Shown: positions 35,287 to 43,714 of the stretch, piece by piece
How the letters are laid out: each line of letters starts with the position of its first letter
How positions within the stretch are numbered: position 1 is the first letter of the stretch
Source: CBDCDJ01 sp965215355
Lineage (GTDB): Bacteria; Deinococcota; Deinococci; Deinococcales; Trueperaceae
DNA: 64,000 nt
Assembly (NCBI GenBank): GCA_965215355.1
Contig: CBDCDJ010000007.1
Coordinates: 2,728,001-2,792,000, forward strand
Reading direction: 5' to 3'
Notes under the pieces: model-generated
What the model saw: the letters and a program-made list of their open reading frames with translations, nothing else
What the model was told of the DNA's origin: nothing
The model's database searches: none
Translations under genes and position numbers: made by a program

Positions 35287-35531
35287 TTGAACGAGGATTT
35301 TTTGGACATTTTAGAAGCTCTACTCGCCGCGGGCGCGACGTTTCTCGTCGTCGGAGCGCATTGGATTTCAGACGAGCCTGGCGAACGAAAATAACTCATC
35401 CGGCCGAACATCTGACGGTTCCGTTCATAGGCCGTGACGCCTTTCTCATCAACAAAAAAGCGACCGGCAGACTCAAAGACTTAGCCGATGTAGAGACGCT
35501 GCAAGCTTCGGGGCAAACTGACAAAAATTAA
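35287..35531 (+). pseudogene. Nucleotidyltransferase (AbiEii/MNT-like) pseudogene with internal deletion
   Basis: The 5' part from TTG 35287 encodes LNEDFLDILEALLAAGATFL ending VVGAH, the start of an AbiEii-like nucleotidyltransferase. The chain then jumps, in another frame, to DFRRAWRTKITHPAEHLTVP and the tail FIGRDAFLINKKATGRLKDL, which is the normal end of the same family. The middle, including the catalytic aspartate region, is missing, and the joint near 35363 shifts the frame. The gene is therefore dead by internal deletion of roughly half its length. Confidence 0.8.
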
Positions 35532-35543
35532 CGCCGACGCTTT

Positions 35544-35765
35544 TCATCTCTCCCTGAGCAACCAAGCCACACCGTTCAAAACAAGACTGAGGACGACGCT
35601 TGCCAGCAGCATCGAGGTGATAGGGATGAAAACCCGGCTCGAGCCCCGCTCGAGCCGCAGGTCGCCGGGCAGGTGGCCGAACCAGCTCAAGGCTTTCGGG
35701 AAAACGAGCCAGAGTGCGCCTATCCCGACGAGGACCAAACCGAACACGATAAGGGCTTTTGCCAT
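35544..35765 (-). CDS. DUF2905 small membrane protein
   Basis: A 73-residue protein with two membrane helices around the family signature FGHLPGDLRLERG (about residues 29-41), which identifies DUF2905. Function is unknown. TATCCT lies 6 nt before ATG 35765, supporting a leaderless transcript and the chosen start. Confidence 0.85.
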   Translation of the reverse strand: MAKALIVFGLVLVGIGALWLVFPKALSWFGHLPGDLRLERGSSRVFIPITSMLLASVVLSLVLNGVAWLLRER

Positions 35766-35838
35766 ACGTCAAGGATAGCGTAGGGGCTCGAGCTTCGAAG
35801 TCTCCACCGCCATCACACTTCAAAAAGCTTGTGGTTTC

Positions 35839-35852
35839 TGTAAGCGGTTACA
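35839..35852. promoter_or_regulatory. LacI-type operator, copy 1
   Basis: TGTAAGCGGTTACA is a near-perfect palindrome of the kind bound by LacI-family repressors. The match to copy 2 continues beyond it (TACaaACCGAG against TACgACCGAG), so the two are copies of one sequence. Confidence 0.65.
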
Positions 35853-35930
35853 AACCGAGGCTGATAACAAACACACAGGAAACATGCTCACTTTCCAAAG
35901 CGCCCGCTGCAACACCTTCTATAAAGGTTT

Positions 35931-36226
35931 GCTGAACCAGCAGTTCCAAATTTAACCAAATTCGATTTCAATGACGTGCTGAACGGTACTCTCAAGAGAT
36001 AGGCGACGAGCAATCGAGCAGCTACAGAGGCTGTTTCGGAGAATAACCCTTCAGTTTCTGGTGAACTAAGCTCCCTTAGCAACTTTTTAGAAGCGTCCCG
36101 CCAGATATTTAGCCCTCTTCTGAGCAAAGTAGAGGGGAATTAGCTGCTGTGCTGATAAGCTTTAACCTGCTCAACGCTGTTTGAGAGAGGGTTTGTTAAA
36201 TTTGGAATTGCTGTTGCTGAACCAGC
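35931..36226. repeat. Candidate MITE-like element with terminal inverted repeats
   Basis: CAGTTCCAAATTTAAC near the left end (about 35939-35956) recurs inverted as GTTAAATTTGGAATTGCTG at 36195-36213, with one mismatch. GCTGAACCAGC, itself a small hairpin, occurs at both ends (35931-35941 and 36216-36226). The roughly 296-bp unit is AT-richer than its surroundings and has no transposase, as expected for a miniature inverted-repeat element. No target duplication is evident. Confidence 0.45.
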
Positions 36227-36273
36227 ATTCTTGACAAACAAGTTATTAGAGCGTAAGCTGACCTCACTAAAAA

Positions 36274-36287
36274 TGTAAGCGGTTACG
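36274..36287. promoter_or_regulatory. LacI-type operator, copy 2
   Basis: TGTAAGCGGTTACG, 39 bases before the regulator start codon, differs from copy 1 only in its last base. The position suits autoregulation by the LacI-family protein encoded next. Confidence 0.7.
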
Positions 36288-36325
36288 ACCGAGAAGCACC
36301 AGAGGGGTCAAAGGGGGTCGGCGCG

Positions 36326-37303
36326 GTGCCTGTAGGCTCAGACGCATTAACGATCAAAGACGTTGCCCGCGAAGCCGGCGTCTCTACCGGCACCGTAAGC
36401 CGCGTGCTCAACAAGCGCCGTGGCGTCCGGGCCGAAACGCGGGACGCGGTGCTGGCGACGGTGGAACGCCTCGCCTACCGCCCCGACGTGGCGGCGCGCG
36501 AACTTTCGTTCAGGCAGACAACCCGCGTCGGGCTCAGCATCTCCAAAGCGAGCCGCCGCCTGACGCCCTTTTTTATGCTTTTTTTGGAACACGTCATCAC
36601 CGAATTGCAAACCGGCGGTTACCGGGTCGAGGAGGTTCCGACGCGCCCCGACGGTTTGCCTGTGAGCCTCGGCGACGGCATGGTGCTGTTCGGCGCGCAT
36701 GACGACGACCCGCGCGTGCCCTATCTGCAAGAAAAAGAGATTCCTTTCGTCCTCGTCGGCCACCAGGAAAACGTGCGCTACATCATGCCGGACGACTACG
36801 ACGGCGGTCTCCAGGCGACGAACCACCTGTTGCGCTTGGGCCACCGAAGGGTTGTCCACATGGGCGGCCCCAGACATGCCCAAGTCGCTTTCGACCGCTA
36901 CTCGGGCTACTGCGCGTCTTTGAAAGCCGCGGGGCGGGAAGCGGATGACGCTTTCGTGCTCGAGGGCGACTTTTCCAGCCTCGCCGCTTACCGCGCCCTG
37001 CGCCGAGCCCACGCGAACGGCTTGCGCTTCAGCGCGGTCTTCGCCGCCTCGGACGAGATGGCGCTGGGCGTGCTGGCGGCCCTGGAGGACTTAGATTTGA
37101 ACGTCCCCGGCGACGTGTCGGTGGTCGGTTTCGACGACTTGCCCGAAATCGGTGAGGGGCTGACCACGGTGCGGCAGGACATAGAAGACATCGCGGCGAG
37201 GGCCGTCAAGCTCCTCAAAGAGGGTTTGCGCGGCGAGCTTGTGCGCTCTGAAACGGTTCCGGTCAAACTCATCGTGCGCGGCACGACCGCGCGGAAGCGT
37301 TAA
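36326..37303 (+). CDS. LacI-family transcriptional regulator
   Basis: A 325-residue repressor with an N-terminal helix-turn-helix (LTIKDVAREAGVSTGTVSRV, about residues 8-27) and a periplasmic-binding-protein-like sensor domain ending with the family block DVSVVGFDDLPE. Sugars are the usual ligands. It starts with GTG 36326, and two matching operators lie upstream. The downstream genes encode a sugar ABC transporter and a glucan-debranching enzyme, so it probably controls alpha-glucan or maltodextrin/trehalose uptake; no operator copy is evident directly before the binding-protein gene. Confidence 0.92.
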   Translation: MPVGSDALTIKDVAREAGVSTGTVSRVLNKRRGVRAETRDAVLATVERLAYRPDVAARELSFRQTTRVGLSISKASRRLTPFFMLFLEHVITELQTGGYRVEEVPTRPDGLPVSLGDGMVLFGAHDDDPRVPYLQEKEIPFVLVGHQENVRYIMPDDYDGGLQATNHLLRLGHRRVVHMGGPRHAQVAFDRYSGYCASLKAAGREADDAFVLEGDFSSLAAYRALRRAHANGLRFSAVFAASDEMALGVLAALEDLDLNVPGDVSVVGFDDLPEIGEGLTTVRQDIEDIAARAVKLLKEGLRGELVRSETVPVKLIVRGTTARKR

Positions 37304-37383
37304 AGGGGGTGGTGTTTATTTGAAGGCCGTTTTCGTTTTTTGACCGTCCACTCTACTCACGTTACATTTCTGGGAGGAAACAC

Positions 37384-38616
37384 ATGAAGAAAATCCTGTT
37401 CCTAATCGTCTCGCTCGCTCTCCTCGGTAGCGCCTTCGCGCAGACCACCGTGCGCATTATGGGCTACGGCGGCCAGGACCCGGCCATCGTCCAGCGACTG
37501 TTGAGCGACGTCATCGGCGACGAGCTTGAAGCCGAAGGCATCACCATCCAGTACGAGCCCCTAGAAGGCGACTACAACGCCGCGCTGACCAACGCGCTGT
37601 CGGCCGGCACCGCCGCCGACCTGTTCTACCTGCCCGGCGAGACCGCGCCCGGTTTTATCGCCACGGGTAAAGTGCTGCCGCTGAACGACCTGGTGGACTC
37701 TTCAGTCTACCTCGACAACCTCAACCAGACCTTCACCCAAGACGGCAACCTCTACGGCATCGCCAAAGACTTCAACACCTTGGCCGTGTTTTACAACAAG
37801 GACCTGTTCGACGAGGCCGGAGTCGAGTACCCGAACGCCGACGACGACTGGAACACCTTTGCGGACAAGCTCCGGGCTGTCAACGACTTAGGCGACGACG
37901 TGTACGGGGCTTGTTTGCCCGCCGACTTCGCGCGCCTGGGCGCGTTCGCTTTCGCCAACGGCTGGCAGCCGTTCGGTGAGGACGGCCAAGCGAACCTGCA
38001 AGACCCGGCGTTCGTAGAAGCGTTCGACTGGTATACCGGCCTGGTGCAAGAAGGCGTCGCGGTACAACCCAGCGACATCGGCGCGGGCTGGCCCGGCGAC
38101 TGTTTAGCCAAAGAACAAGCGGGGGTCGCCATCGAAGGGGCTTGGATGCTCGGCTTCTTGCGCGACCAAGCGCCCAACTTGCAGTACGGCACCGCGCTGC
38201 TGCCCAAGTCGCCCACTACGGGCGAGCGCGGCAACTACATCTACACCGTCGCCTGGGCCATCAACGCCGACTCGCCCAACCAAGAAGCCGCCGCCAAAGT
38301 CCTGCAAGCCCTGACGAGCGAAGAAACGCAGCAGTTCATCCTCGAGCAAGGTCTCGCCATCCCGAGCCGCTCGGCTTTGAGCGAGAACGCCTACTTCGAG
38401 CAAGACACGCCCGAAGCCCAGGCCAACAAAACCGTGTTCGAAGGCGCTTCCGACGGCAACGTGCTGGGCTTCCAGTTCGGCGCGGTCGGCACCGACTACG
38501 GCGCGCCCATCGCCAACGCCATGACGGCCGTCATGACCGGCCAGAGCGACAGTGAAGCCGCGCTGCAAGAAGCGCAAACCGAACTCGACGCCACCATTCA
38601 GCGCACCCAACAGTAA
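37384..38616 (+). CDS. Sugar ABC transporter substrate-binding protein
   Basis: A 410-residue extracellular binding protein of family 1 (maltose/trehalose type) with a signal peptide (1-19, ending SAFAQ). The YNAALTNALSAGTAADLFYL segment and the GIAKDFNTLAVFYNKDLFDE hinge strand are typical. A GGGAGGAAACAC ribosome binding site precedes the ATG. It heads a three-gene transport operon and is separated from the first permease gene by a strong hairpin, an arrangement that usually gives more binding protein than permease. Confidence 0.93.
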   Translation: MKKILFLIVSLALLGSAFAQTTVRIMGYGGQDPAIVQRLLSDVIGDELEAEGITIQYEPLEGDYNAALTNALSAGTAADLFYLPGETAPGFIATGKVLPLNDLVDSSVYLDNLNQTFTQDGNLYGIAKDFNTLAVFYNKDLFDEAGVEYPNADDDWNTFADKLRAVNDLGDDVYGACLPADFARLGAFAFANGWQPFGEDGQANLQDPAFVEAFDWYTGLVQEGVAVQPSDIGAGWPGDCLAKEQAGVAIEGAWMLGFLRDQAPNLQYGTALLPKSPTTGERGNYIYTVAWAINADSPNQEAAAKVLQALTSEETQQFILEQGLAIPSRSALSENAYFEQDTPEAQANKTVFEGASDGNVLGFQFGAVGTDYGAPIANAMTAVMTGQSDSEAALQEAQTELDATIQRTQQ

Positions 38617-38636
38617 AGCGCAGTAAAGACGCGTTC

Positions 38637-38660
38637 GGGGGTAGCCGCGCGGCTACCCCC
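38637..38660 (+). promoter_or_regulatory. Perfect 24-nt palindrome between binding protein and permease genes
   Basis: GGGGGTAGCCGC is followed immediately by its reverse complement, forming a loopless palindrome without a T-run. It lies 20 bases after the binding-protein stop. As in other sugar operons such a structure may protect the 3' end of the upstream message or attenuate readthrough. Confidence 0.65.
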
Positions 38661-38680
38661 ACTTGAAAGCAGGTGACGGG

Positions 38681-39790
38681 ATGAAAGCCAGGCAACAAGA
38701 AATCACCGCGGCCTATCTTTTCCTCGCCCCTTTTTTGATAACCCTGGGGATTTTTTTCCTGTACGCCACGGTGCGGGCGATTTATTTCAGCTTTACCGAC
38801 TACGACCTGTTCAACGCGCCCACCTGGGTGGGGCTGCGCAACTACGCCAACCTGTTCCGCGAAGAGAACTTTCTCGTCGCGCTGCGCAACACGCTCGTCT
38901 TTGCAGCCGTGGTCACGACCTTGCAAACCTTCGGGGCACTCGTCATGGCGGCGGCCCTGAACGTCAAGATTCGCGGGCTGAATTTTTTCCGGGCCGCCTA
39001 TTACATGCCGAGCGTGACGAGCAGCGTGGTCATCACTTTAATCTTTTTGTGGATGTACCAGCGGCAGGGCTTGTTCAACTTCTTGGCGACGCAGTTCCAA
39101 ACCTACTCGCCTTTTTTGCTGGTGTTTCTCGGTATCCTCGTGGTCGCGCAAGTTGCGCAAGTGTTGTTCGAGCGCGCTCGAGACCTGCCCGCCAAGTGGC
39201 TCGACCCGGCGCTGTTCGTGGTGGCCTTTCTCGTCGCGCTCGCCGGAACCTGGCTGCTCGCTTTCACGGGCGTGGTCGGCGCGCGCGAGGTGTCCCCGGT
39301 CGACTTCGTGTGGCTGCAAACGCGCCAGGAGGTGCCGGAAGCTTTTCCCTTCGCCTTGCGCGCCCCGGTGCCTTTGATCGCCATCATGATTCAAAATATC
39401 TTCACGACGATTCCGACCTTTATGCTGATGTTTTTGGCGGCGCTCCAGGACGTGCCCGCCTCGCAGTACGAGGCCTCATCCTTGGACGGCGCGACGCCGG
39501 TGCAGCAGTTTTTTTACATCACCATCCCCGCGGTGCAGCCGGTCACGTTTCTCGTGGTGACTTTGGGGCTTATCGGCACCCTGCAGATGTTCGACCAGGT
39601 GGCGATTTTCGGCGACGCGGTGCCCTTGCGGAGCGTCATCACCCTGGCTTACTTCGTCTACGACCGCATGTTCCCCGGCGCGCAACTGCCCGAGGTCGGC
39701 TTCGCCTCGGCGGCGGCGATGTTCTTGGCCGCGCTGACCCTGTTTATCGTGCTGTTGCAGCGCCGCTTCATCCGTTCGGGGAGTAACTGA
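38681..39790 (+). CDS. Sugar ABC transporter permease 1 (MalF/LacF-like)
   Basis: A 369-residue inner-membrane permease. The cytoplasmic EAA loop reads YEASSLDGATPVQQFFYITI and is intact. Typical family members have about 290-310 residues; here an extra 80-residue stretch with two additional hydrophobic segments (about residues 145-225) splits the core just before the region leading to IPTFMLMFLAALQDVP. Start ATG 38681 is preferred over 38663. Its stop overlaps the ATG of the second permease gene (TGATG), so both are translated in concert. Confidence 0.9.
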   Translation: MKARQQEITAAYLFLAPFLITLGIFFLYATVRAIYFSFTDYDLFNAPTWVGLRNYANLFREENFLVALRNTLVFAAVVTTLQTFGALVMAAALNVKIRGLNFFRAAYYMPSVTSSVVITLIFLWMYQRQGLFNFLATQFQTYSPFLLVFLGILVVAQVAQVLFERARDLPAKWLDPALFVVAFLVALAGTWLLAFTGVVGAREVSPVDFVWLQTRQEVPEAFPFALRAPVPLIAIMIQNIFTTIPTFMLMFLAALQDVPASQYEASSLDGATPVQQFFYITIPAVQPVTFLVVTLGLIGTLQMFDQVAIFGDAVPLRSVITLAYFVYDRMFPGAQLPEVGFASAAAMFLAALTLFIVLLQRRFIRSGSN

Positions 39791-41208
39791 TGGCCCAAGC
39801 GACGTTGAGCGGCAACCGGCCCCAAGGGCTGAGCCAGCAGCAGTTCGAGCGGTGGAACGCGCGCCGTAGGTGGGCGCGGGCGGGCATCATGTACACGGTG
39901 ATGCTGTTTTTCGCGATTCTCTTTTTGGGGCCGCTGCTCTTCGCGACGGTCTCGAGCCTCAAGACCGACCCGCTGGAATACCCCCCGACCCTCGCCATCC
40001 CGCAGTTCTCCCCGCGCAACTGGTCGGCGGCGGCGCAGCTCGGGCAGGCGGGCGCGGGCGACCGTTTCTGGGGCGGCTTCGCGCCGGGCGCGTCGGTGCC
40101 CTTTAGCCTCACCTATTTCGTCGCCGACGGGCAAACCCCCGAAGCGCCCGAAGTCGTGGTGCCCAAGCGGCGGCCCGGCGGCGGCCTGGGCGCGGTCGTC
40201 AACATCGACTACGCCGCCGACTACGCCGAAGTGAGCCCGGTCGAACTGCTTGAAAGCGAGCTGGGCGAGTACCGCGGCGAAACGGGACAGTTCGTCACCT
40301 ACGGCTTTACAGTCACCTATCCGGGCGACGGTCCCGAAATCGACCGCCTGCCGCTCGACATCACCGCGGCCCCGCGCCAGACGTTCGTGCGTTCAAAACT
40401 CACGCAGACGCGGCTCGAGCGCCGCGGCCGGGTCGCCTCGTTCAACAACGCCACGCCGGGCGCGCTCGGCTTCGTCTTCAACAACTACCGCCGCGTTTTC
40501 GACGAAGCCAGGTCGATAACCACCGGGCAAAGTTTGTTTTTGAACTGGATCACCAACTCCTTCATCATCGCCATCGCCAAGGTCGTGACCACGCTGCTGT
40601 TCGCCTCGATGGCGGGCTACGCGCTGGCCCGGCTGCACTTTCCCGGCCGCGGACTGATTTTCGTCCTCATCCTGTTCGCCCAGATGATTCCGGGGCAGGT
40701 CATCTTCATCTCGAACTACCTCGTGCTGCGCGACGGGATTTTCGGGCTCTCTACGCTCTGGGGCCAAGAAACCCTCCTCAACTCCCTTTGGGGCGTCATC
40801 CTGTCCGGCTTGGTCGGGGCGGGCGCGGTGTTCATCATGAAGCAGTTTTTTGAAAGCATCCCCCGCGAAATCGAAGAGGCGGCGATGATCGACGGCACGA
40901 GCCAGTGGCGGCGCTACTGGAGCGTCGTGCTGCCGATGGCGCGGCCCGCGCTGGGTGCGCTCACCATCCTGACCTTTCAAGGTGCCTGGAACGACTTTTT
41001 CTGGCCCTTCATCGTGCTCACCACGCCCGAAGACATCAAGACGCTGCCCATCGGCCTCTTGACCTTTCGCAACATCTACGGCAACGCGGGCGACTGGGGC
41101 CTGATTCTGGCGGGCGCGGTGATGAGCGCGCTGCCGATCATCATTTTGTTCGTGGTGTTTCAGCGCTACTTTTTGGAAGGCGTGTCTTACGGGGGGTCGA
41201 AGGAATAA
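39790..41208 (+). CDS. Sugar ABC transporter permease 2 (MalG-like)
   Basis: A 472-residue permease, against about 280 for typical MalG-type proteins. After the first membrane helix (about 34-54) there is an extracytoplasmic insertion of some 140 residues (about 75-225). It begins where the protein normally reads straight on to the NNYRRVF segment and is rich in beta strands. The remaining core is conventional, with the EAA loop EEAAMIDGTSQWRRYWSVVL intact. The ATPase of the system is not encoded here and may be a shared MsiK-type protein elsewhere. Confidence 0.9.
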   Translation: MAQATLSGNRPQGLSQQQFERWNARRRWARAGIMYTVMLFFAILFLGPLLFATVSSLKTDPLEYPPTLAIPQFSPRNWSAAAQLGQAGAGDRFWGGFAPGASVPFSLTYFVADGQTPEAPEVVVPKRRPGGGLGAVVNIDYAADYAEVSPVELLESELGEYRGETGQFVTYGFTVTYPGDGPEIDRLPLDITAAPRQTFVRSKLTQTRLERRGRVASFNNATPGALGFVFNNYRRVFDEARSITTGQSLFLNWITNSFIIAIAKVVTTLLFASMAGYALARLHFPGRGLIFVLILFAQMIPGQVIFISNYLVLRDGIFGLSTLWGQETLLNSLWGVILSGLVGAGAVFIMKQFFESIPREIEEAAMIDGTSQWRRYWSVVLPMARPALGALTILTFQGAWNDFFWPFIVLTTPEDIKTLPIGLLTFRNIYGNAGDWGLILAGAVMSALPIIILFVVFQRYFLEGVSYGGSKE

Positions 41209-41211
41209 AGT

Positions 41212-41360
41212 ACCTAGTACCGAGTGAAAAGTACCGAGTCGGGTAATTTAATATCACACCCGGTGTTTAGCGCTCGAGACCGTCGAAAACCGAAAGCGAG
41301 CCGAAAGTACCGAGTCAGGCGACACCGTGCCGCACTCGGTACTCGGTACTCATCACTGCT
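41212..41360. repeat. Cluster of TACCGAGT repeats
   Basis: The 164-base gap between permease 2 and the debranching enzyme gene holds three direct copies of GTACCGAGT (near 41217, 41230 and 41308) and two inverted copies (ACTCGGTACTCGGTACT near 41335). One more copy occurs at about 4585. The arms can pair to form a hairpin. Confidence 0.7.
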
Positions 41361-41372
41361 TCTGGGAGCTTT

Positions 41373-43214
41373 ATGGACTTCAGCAAAAACCTCGTGCTTA
41401 AAGAAAACCACACCTTTTTCGTGGGCGATTTGTCCGGCCTGGTCATGGGTGGGGAGCATGGGCTTTACAACCGCGACACCCGTTTCTTAAACGTTTACGC
41501 TTGGCACCTGGACGACTTTCAAACGCTCCTCGTTCACACACCGCGGCCCGACCGGCTGCACTTACACCACGCCGAACTCGACTACCACCGGCAGCTCGTC
41601 GCCGTAAAACGCGACCTGACAGTGACCGCCACGACTTTCACCGACACGCTCACCTTGCAAAACACGGACCTCGTCGCGCAAACCGTAAAGCTCGAGCTTG
41701 CCCTGGCCGCCGACTTTGCCGACCTGTTCGAGGCTCGAGGCTGGCGGGACAAAGACAGAAACATCACGCGTGAGGCTGATGAAACATCGCTACGCTTGGC
41801 TTATAGAGCTGAGGACGGTTTGAACTTCGGCACCTTTGTCAAGTTCTCCGAAGCGCCTACTTTTGTCGAAGACAGGGTTGTTTTCGAGATTGTGCTCGAG
41901 CCCAAAAGCGAGCACGTCTTGAAGGTCGAGGTGGGGATAGAGAACCCGCTCGAAACGGGTGAACACGGGTTCGTCTCTTACGAAGCGTGGCGCGAGCAGT
42001 TCAAGATCAGGCTCGAGGACCCCCGCCACGGGGCCGCGCTGGGCCGCGCGATTGACGATTTGCGGGCGCTGCTGCTGTTCGACGAGCACGGGACGCTCTG
42101 CGCCGCGGGCATCCCCTGGTTCGTCACCGCCTTCGGGCGCGATTCGCTTCTCACCGCCTACATGCTGCTGCCGCACGCGCCGGGAGTCGCTGAAGGCACC
42201 CTGCGCTTTCTCGCTCACTATCAGGCCACGGAGACCGACGACTTTCGCAGCGCGCAACCGGGGAAAATTTTGCACGAACTCCGCTACGGCGAACTGAGTC
42301 GCGCCGGGGTCACGCCGCACAGCCCCTACTACGGCACCGTAGACGCCACGCCGCTGTTCGTCATGGTGTTGCACGAACTGTACCGGGTGACGGGTAATTT
42401 GAGCCTCGTCACAGACTTGCGCCCCAACTGGGAGGCGGCGCTTGTTTGGATGCTCAAACATGGCGACCTGGACGGCGACGGCTTTTTGGAGTTTCGCGGC
42501 GCGGACGACGCCGAAGGTGGCAAGGGCTTGAGCGTGCAGTCCTGGAAAGACTCGGGCGACTCGATGAGCCACGCGGACGGCTCACTCGCTGCGGGCGCGC
42601 TGGCGGTGTGCGAGGTGCAGGGCTACGCCTACGCCGCCTACCTTGCGGCGGCGGACTTTTATGAGGCTCTGGGCGAGCCGGAGGCGGCGACCCGGTGGCG
42701 CGAACGTGCCCGAGCTTTGCAAAAAAAGTTTCACGAGGCTTTTTGGCTGCCAGACATGCGAACCTACGCCTTAGCGCTCGACGGGGAAAAGCGGGCGCTC
42801 GAGGTGCAAAGTTCGGACGCGGGCCAACTCCTCTGGACGGGCATTGTACCCGAAGAGGTCGCACCGCGCCTTGTTCAAACCCTGATGTCGGACGCACTTT
42901 GGACGGGTTGGGGCATCCGCACGCTGGGTTGTGAGGAGGCGCGCTACAACCCGGTTTCCTACCACAACGGCTCGGTCTGGCCGCACGACACGGCCCTGAT
43001 TGCCGGAGGTCTGGCGCGCTACGGCTTTGCCGACGAGGCGCGGCTGATTCGCGACGCCGTCTTCGACCTCGCCGCCAGTCAAATCGACCTGCGCCCGCCC
43101 GAACTCGTCGGCGGCTACGCGCGCACTCAAGCGCCGCCCGTTCCCTACCCGACCGCTTGCCGCCCGCAAGCCTGGGACGCGGCGGCGCTTCTTTACCTGG
43201 CTCGGCTCCGGTAG
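41373..43214 (+). CDS. Amylo-alpha-1,6-glucosidase / glycogen debranching family protein
   Basis: A 613-residue protein with an N-terminal beta-sandwich (about residues 1-200), starting with the family hallmark LVMGGEHGLYNRDTRFL, and a C-terminal (alpha/alpha)6 barrel. Barrel motifs include AAGIPWFVTAFGRDSLLTAY, LDGDGFLEFRG, SVQSWKDSGDSMSHADG and YHNGSVWPHDTALIAGG, containing the acidic residues expected for catalysis. No signal peptide, so it acts on internal glucans. Start ATG follows GGGAG. It sits directly behind the sugar transporter on the same strand, supporting a common alpha-glucan pathway. Confidence 0.88.
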   Translation: MDFSKNLVLKENHTFFVGDLSGLVMGGEHGLYNRDTRFLNVYAWHLDDFQTLLVHTPRPDRLHLHHAELDYHRQLVAVKRDLTVTATTFTDTLTLQNTDLVAQTVKLELALAADFADLFEARGWRDKDRNITREADETSLRLAYRAEDGLNFGTFVKFSEAPTFVEDRVVFEIVLEPKSEHVLKVEVGIENPLETGEHGFVSYEAWREQFKIRLEDPRHGAALGRAIDDLRALLLFDEHGTLCAAGIPWFVTAFGRDSLLTAYMLLPHAPGVAEGTLRFLAHYQATETDDFRSAQPGKILHELRYGELSRAGVTPHSPYYGTVDATPLFVMVLHELYRVTGNLSLVTDLRPNWEAALVWMLKHGDLDGDGFLEFRGADDAEGGKGLSVQSWKDSGDSMSHADGSLAAGALAVCEVQGYAYAAYLAAADFYEALGEPEAATRWRERARALQKKFHEAFWLPDMRTYALALDGEKRALEVQSSDAGQLLWTGIVPEEVAPRLVQTLMSDALWTGWGIRTLGCEEARYNPVSYHNGSVWPHDTALIAGGLARYGFADEARLIRDAVFDLAASQIDLRPPELVGGYARTQAPPVPYPTACRPQAWDAAALLYLARLR

Positions 43215-43233
43215 CCGGGGCTCGAAGTCTCCG

Positions 43234-43641
43234 TTACCGCGCGGTTTCTCTCGTCAAAATGAGTAGGCCGCCCTGAGTGTAGACGAGGGTGAACGTCTCG
43301 TCATCACCGCGCGACCGGTAGCTGGCCCGAAACACTTCGGACGTTTCGTCCCCCGCCCTCAATTCCTCTCGCCGCCAGCGGCTGAGTTCCTCGAGCTGGT
43401 CCACAGCCAAGAGTCTGAACCTGTCCTCAAAGTCGAAAAAGTCCGTGTAGCCGTGAACATAGCAGATAGCCTCGGGGTTCTCCAACGCCTCGGGACACTC
43501 CCTATCGGCAATCCTGAGTACGAAAAACATATTTCGCTCAAACTCGTCGAACGTGCCTTCGGTGCTGTCGAGTTGCGCAACTCCGAGGGCGGCAACGGCG
43601 AAACTTAAGGCGGTCAGCAAACAAACTGCGAAACGTTTCAT
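43234..43641 (-). CDS. Secreted protein of unknown function
   Basis: A 135-residue protein with a signal peptide (residues 1-22, ending LGVAQ) and an otherwise soluble, charged body carrying two cysteines that could form a disulphide bond (ADRECPEALENPEAICYVHG). I recognise no family. TAAACT 7 nt before ATG 43641 suggests a leaderless transcript. It converges on the debranching enzyme gene. Confidence 0.65.
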   Translation of the reverse strand: MKRFAVCLLTALSFAVAALGVAQLDSTEGTFDEFERNMFFVLRIADRECPEALENPEAICYVHGYTDFFDFEDRFRLLAVDQLEELSRWRREELRAGDETSEVFRASYRSRGDDETFTLVYTQGGLLILTRETAR

Positions 43642-43714
43642 CCTTTTAAGTTTAGTGACCTACTACGGCTTGTCAAGTCTCGGCTGCTTTACTCGAGCCT
43701 GGTCACTCAGTCCG

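Larger units (their letters stand above)
35766..36325. other. Long intergenic region with operators and a candidate mobile repeat
   Basis: This 560-base gap is less GC-rich than its surroundings and holds no gene I can support; a 79-codon minus frame at 35888-36127 lacks any start signal. It contains two LacI-type operator palindromes and, between them, a pair of inverted repeats, each described separately. Confidence 0.6.

Noticed and set aside
35888..36127. 79-codon minus-strand ORF between the DUF2905 and LacI-type genes.
   Set aside because: No ribosome binding site or -10 box, no family resemblance, and it lies within the AT-rich candidate repeat element.
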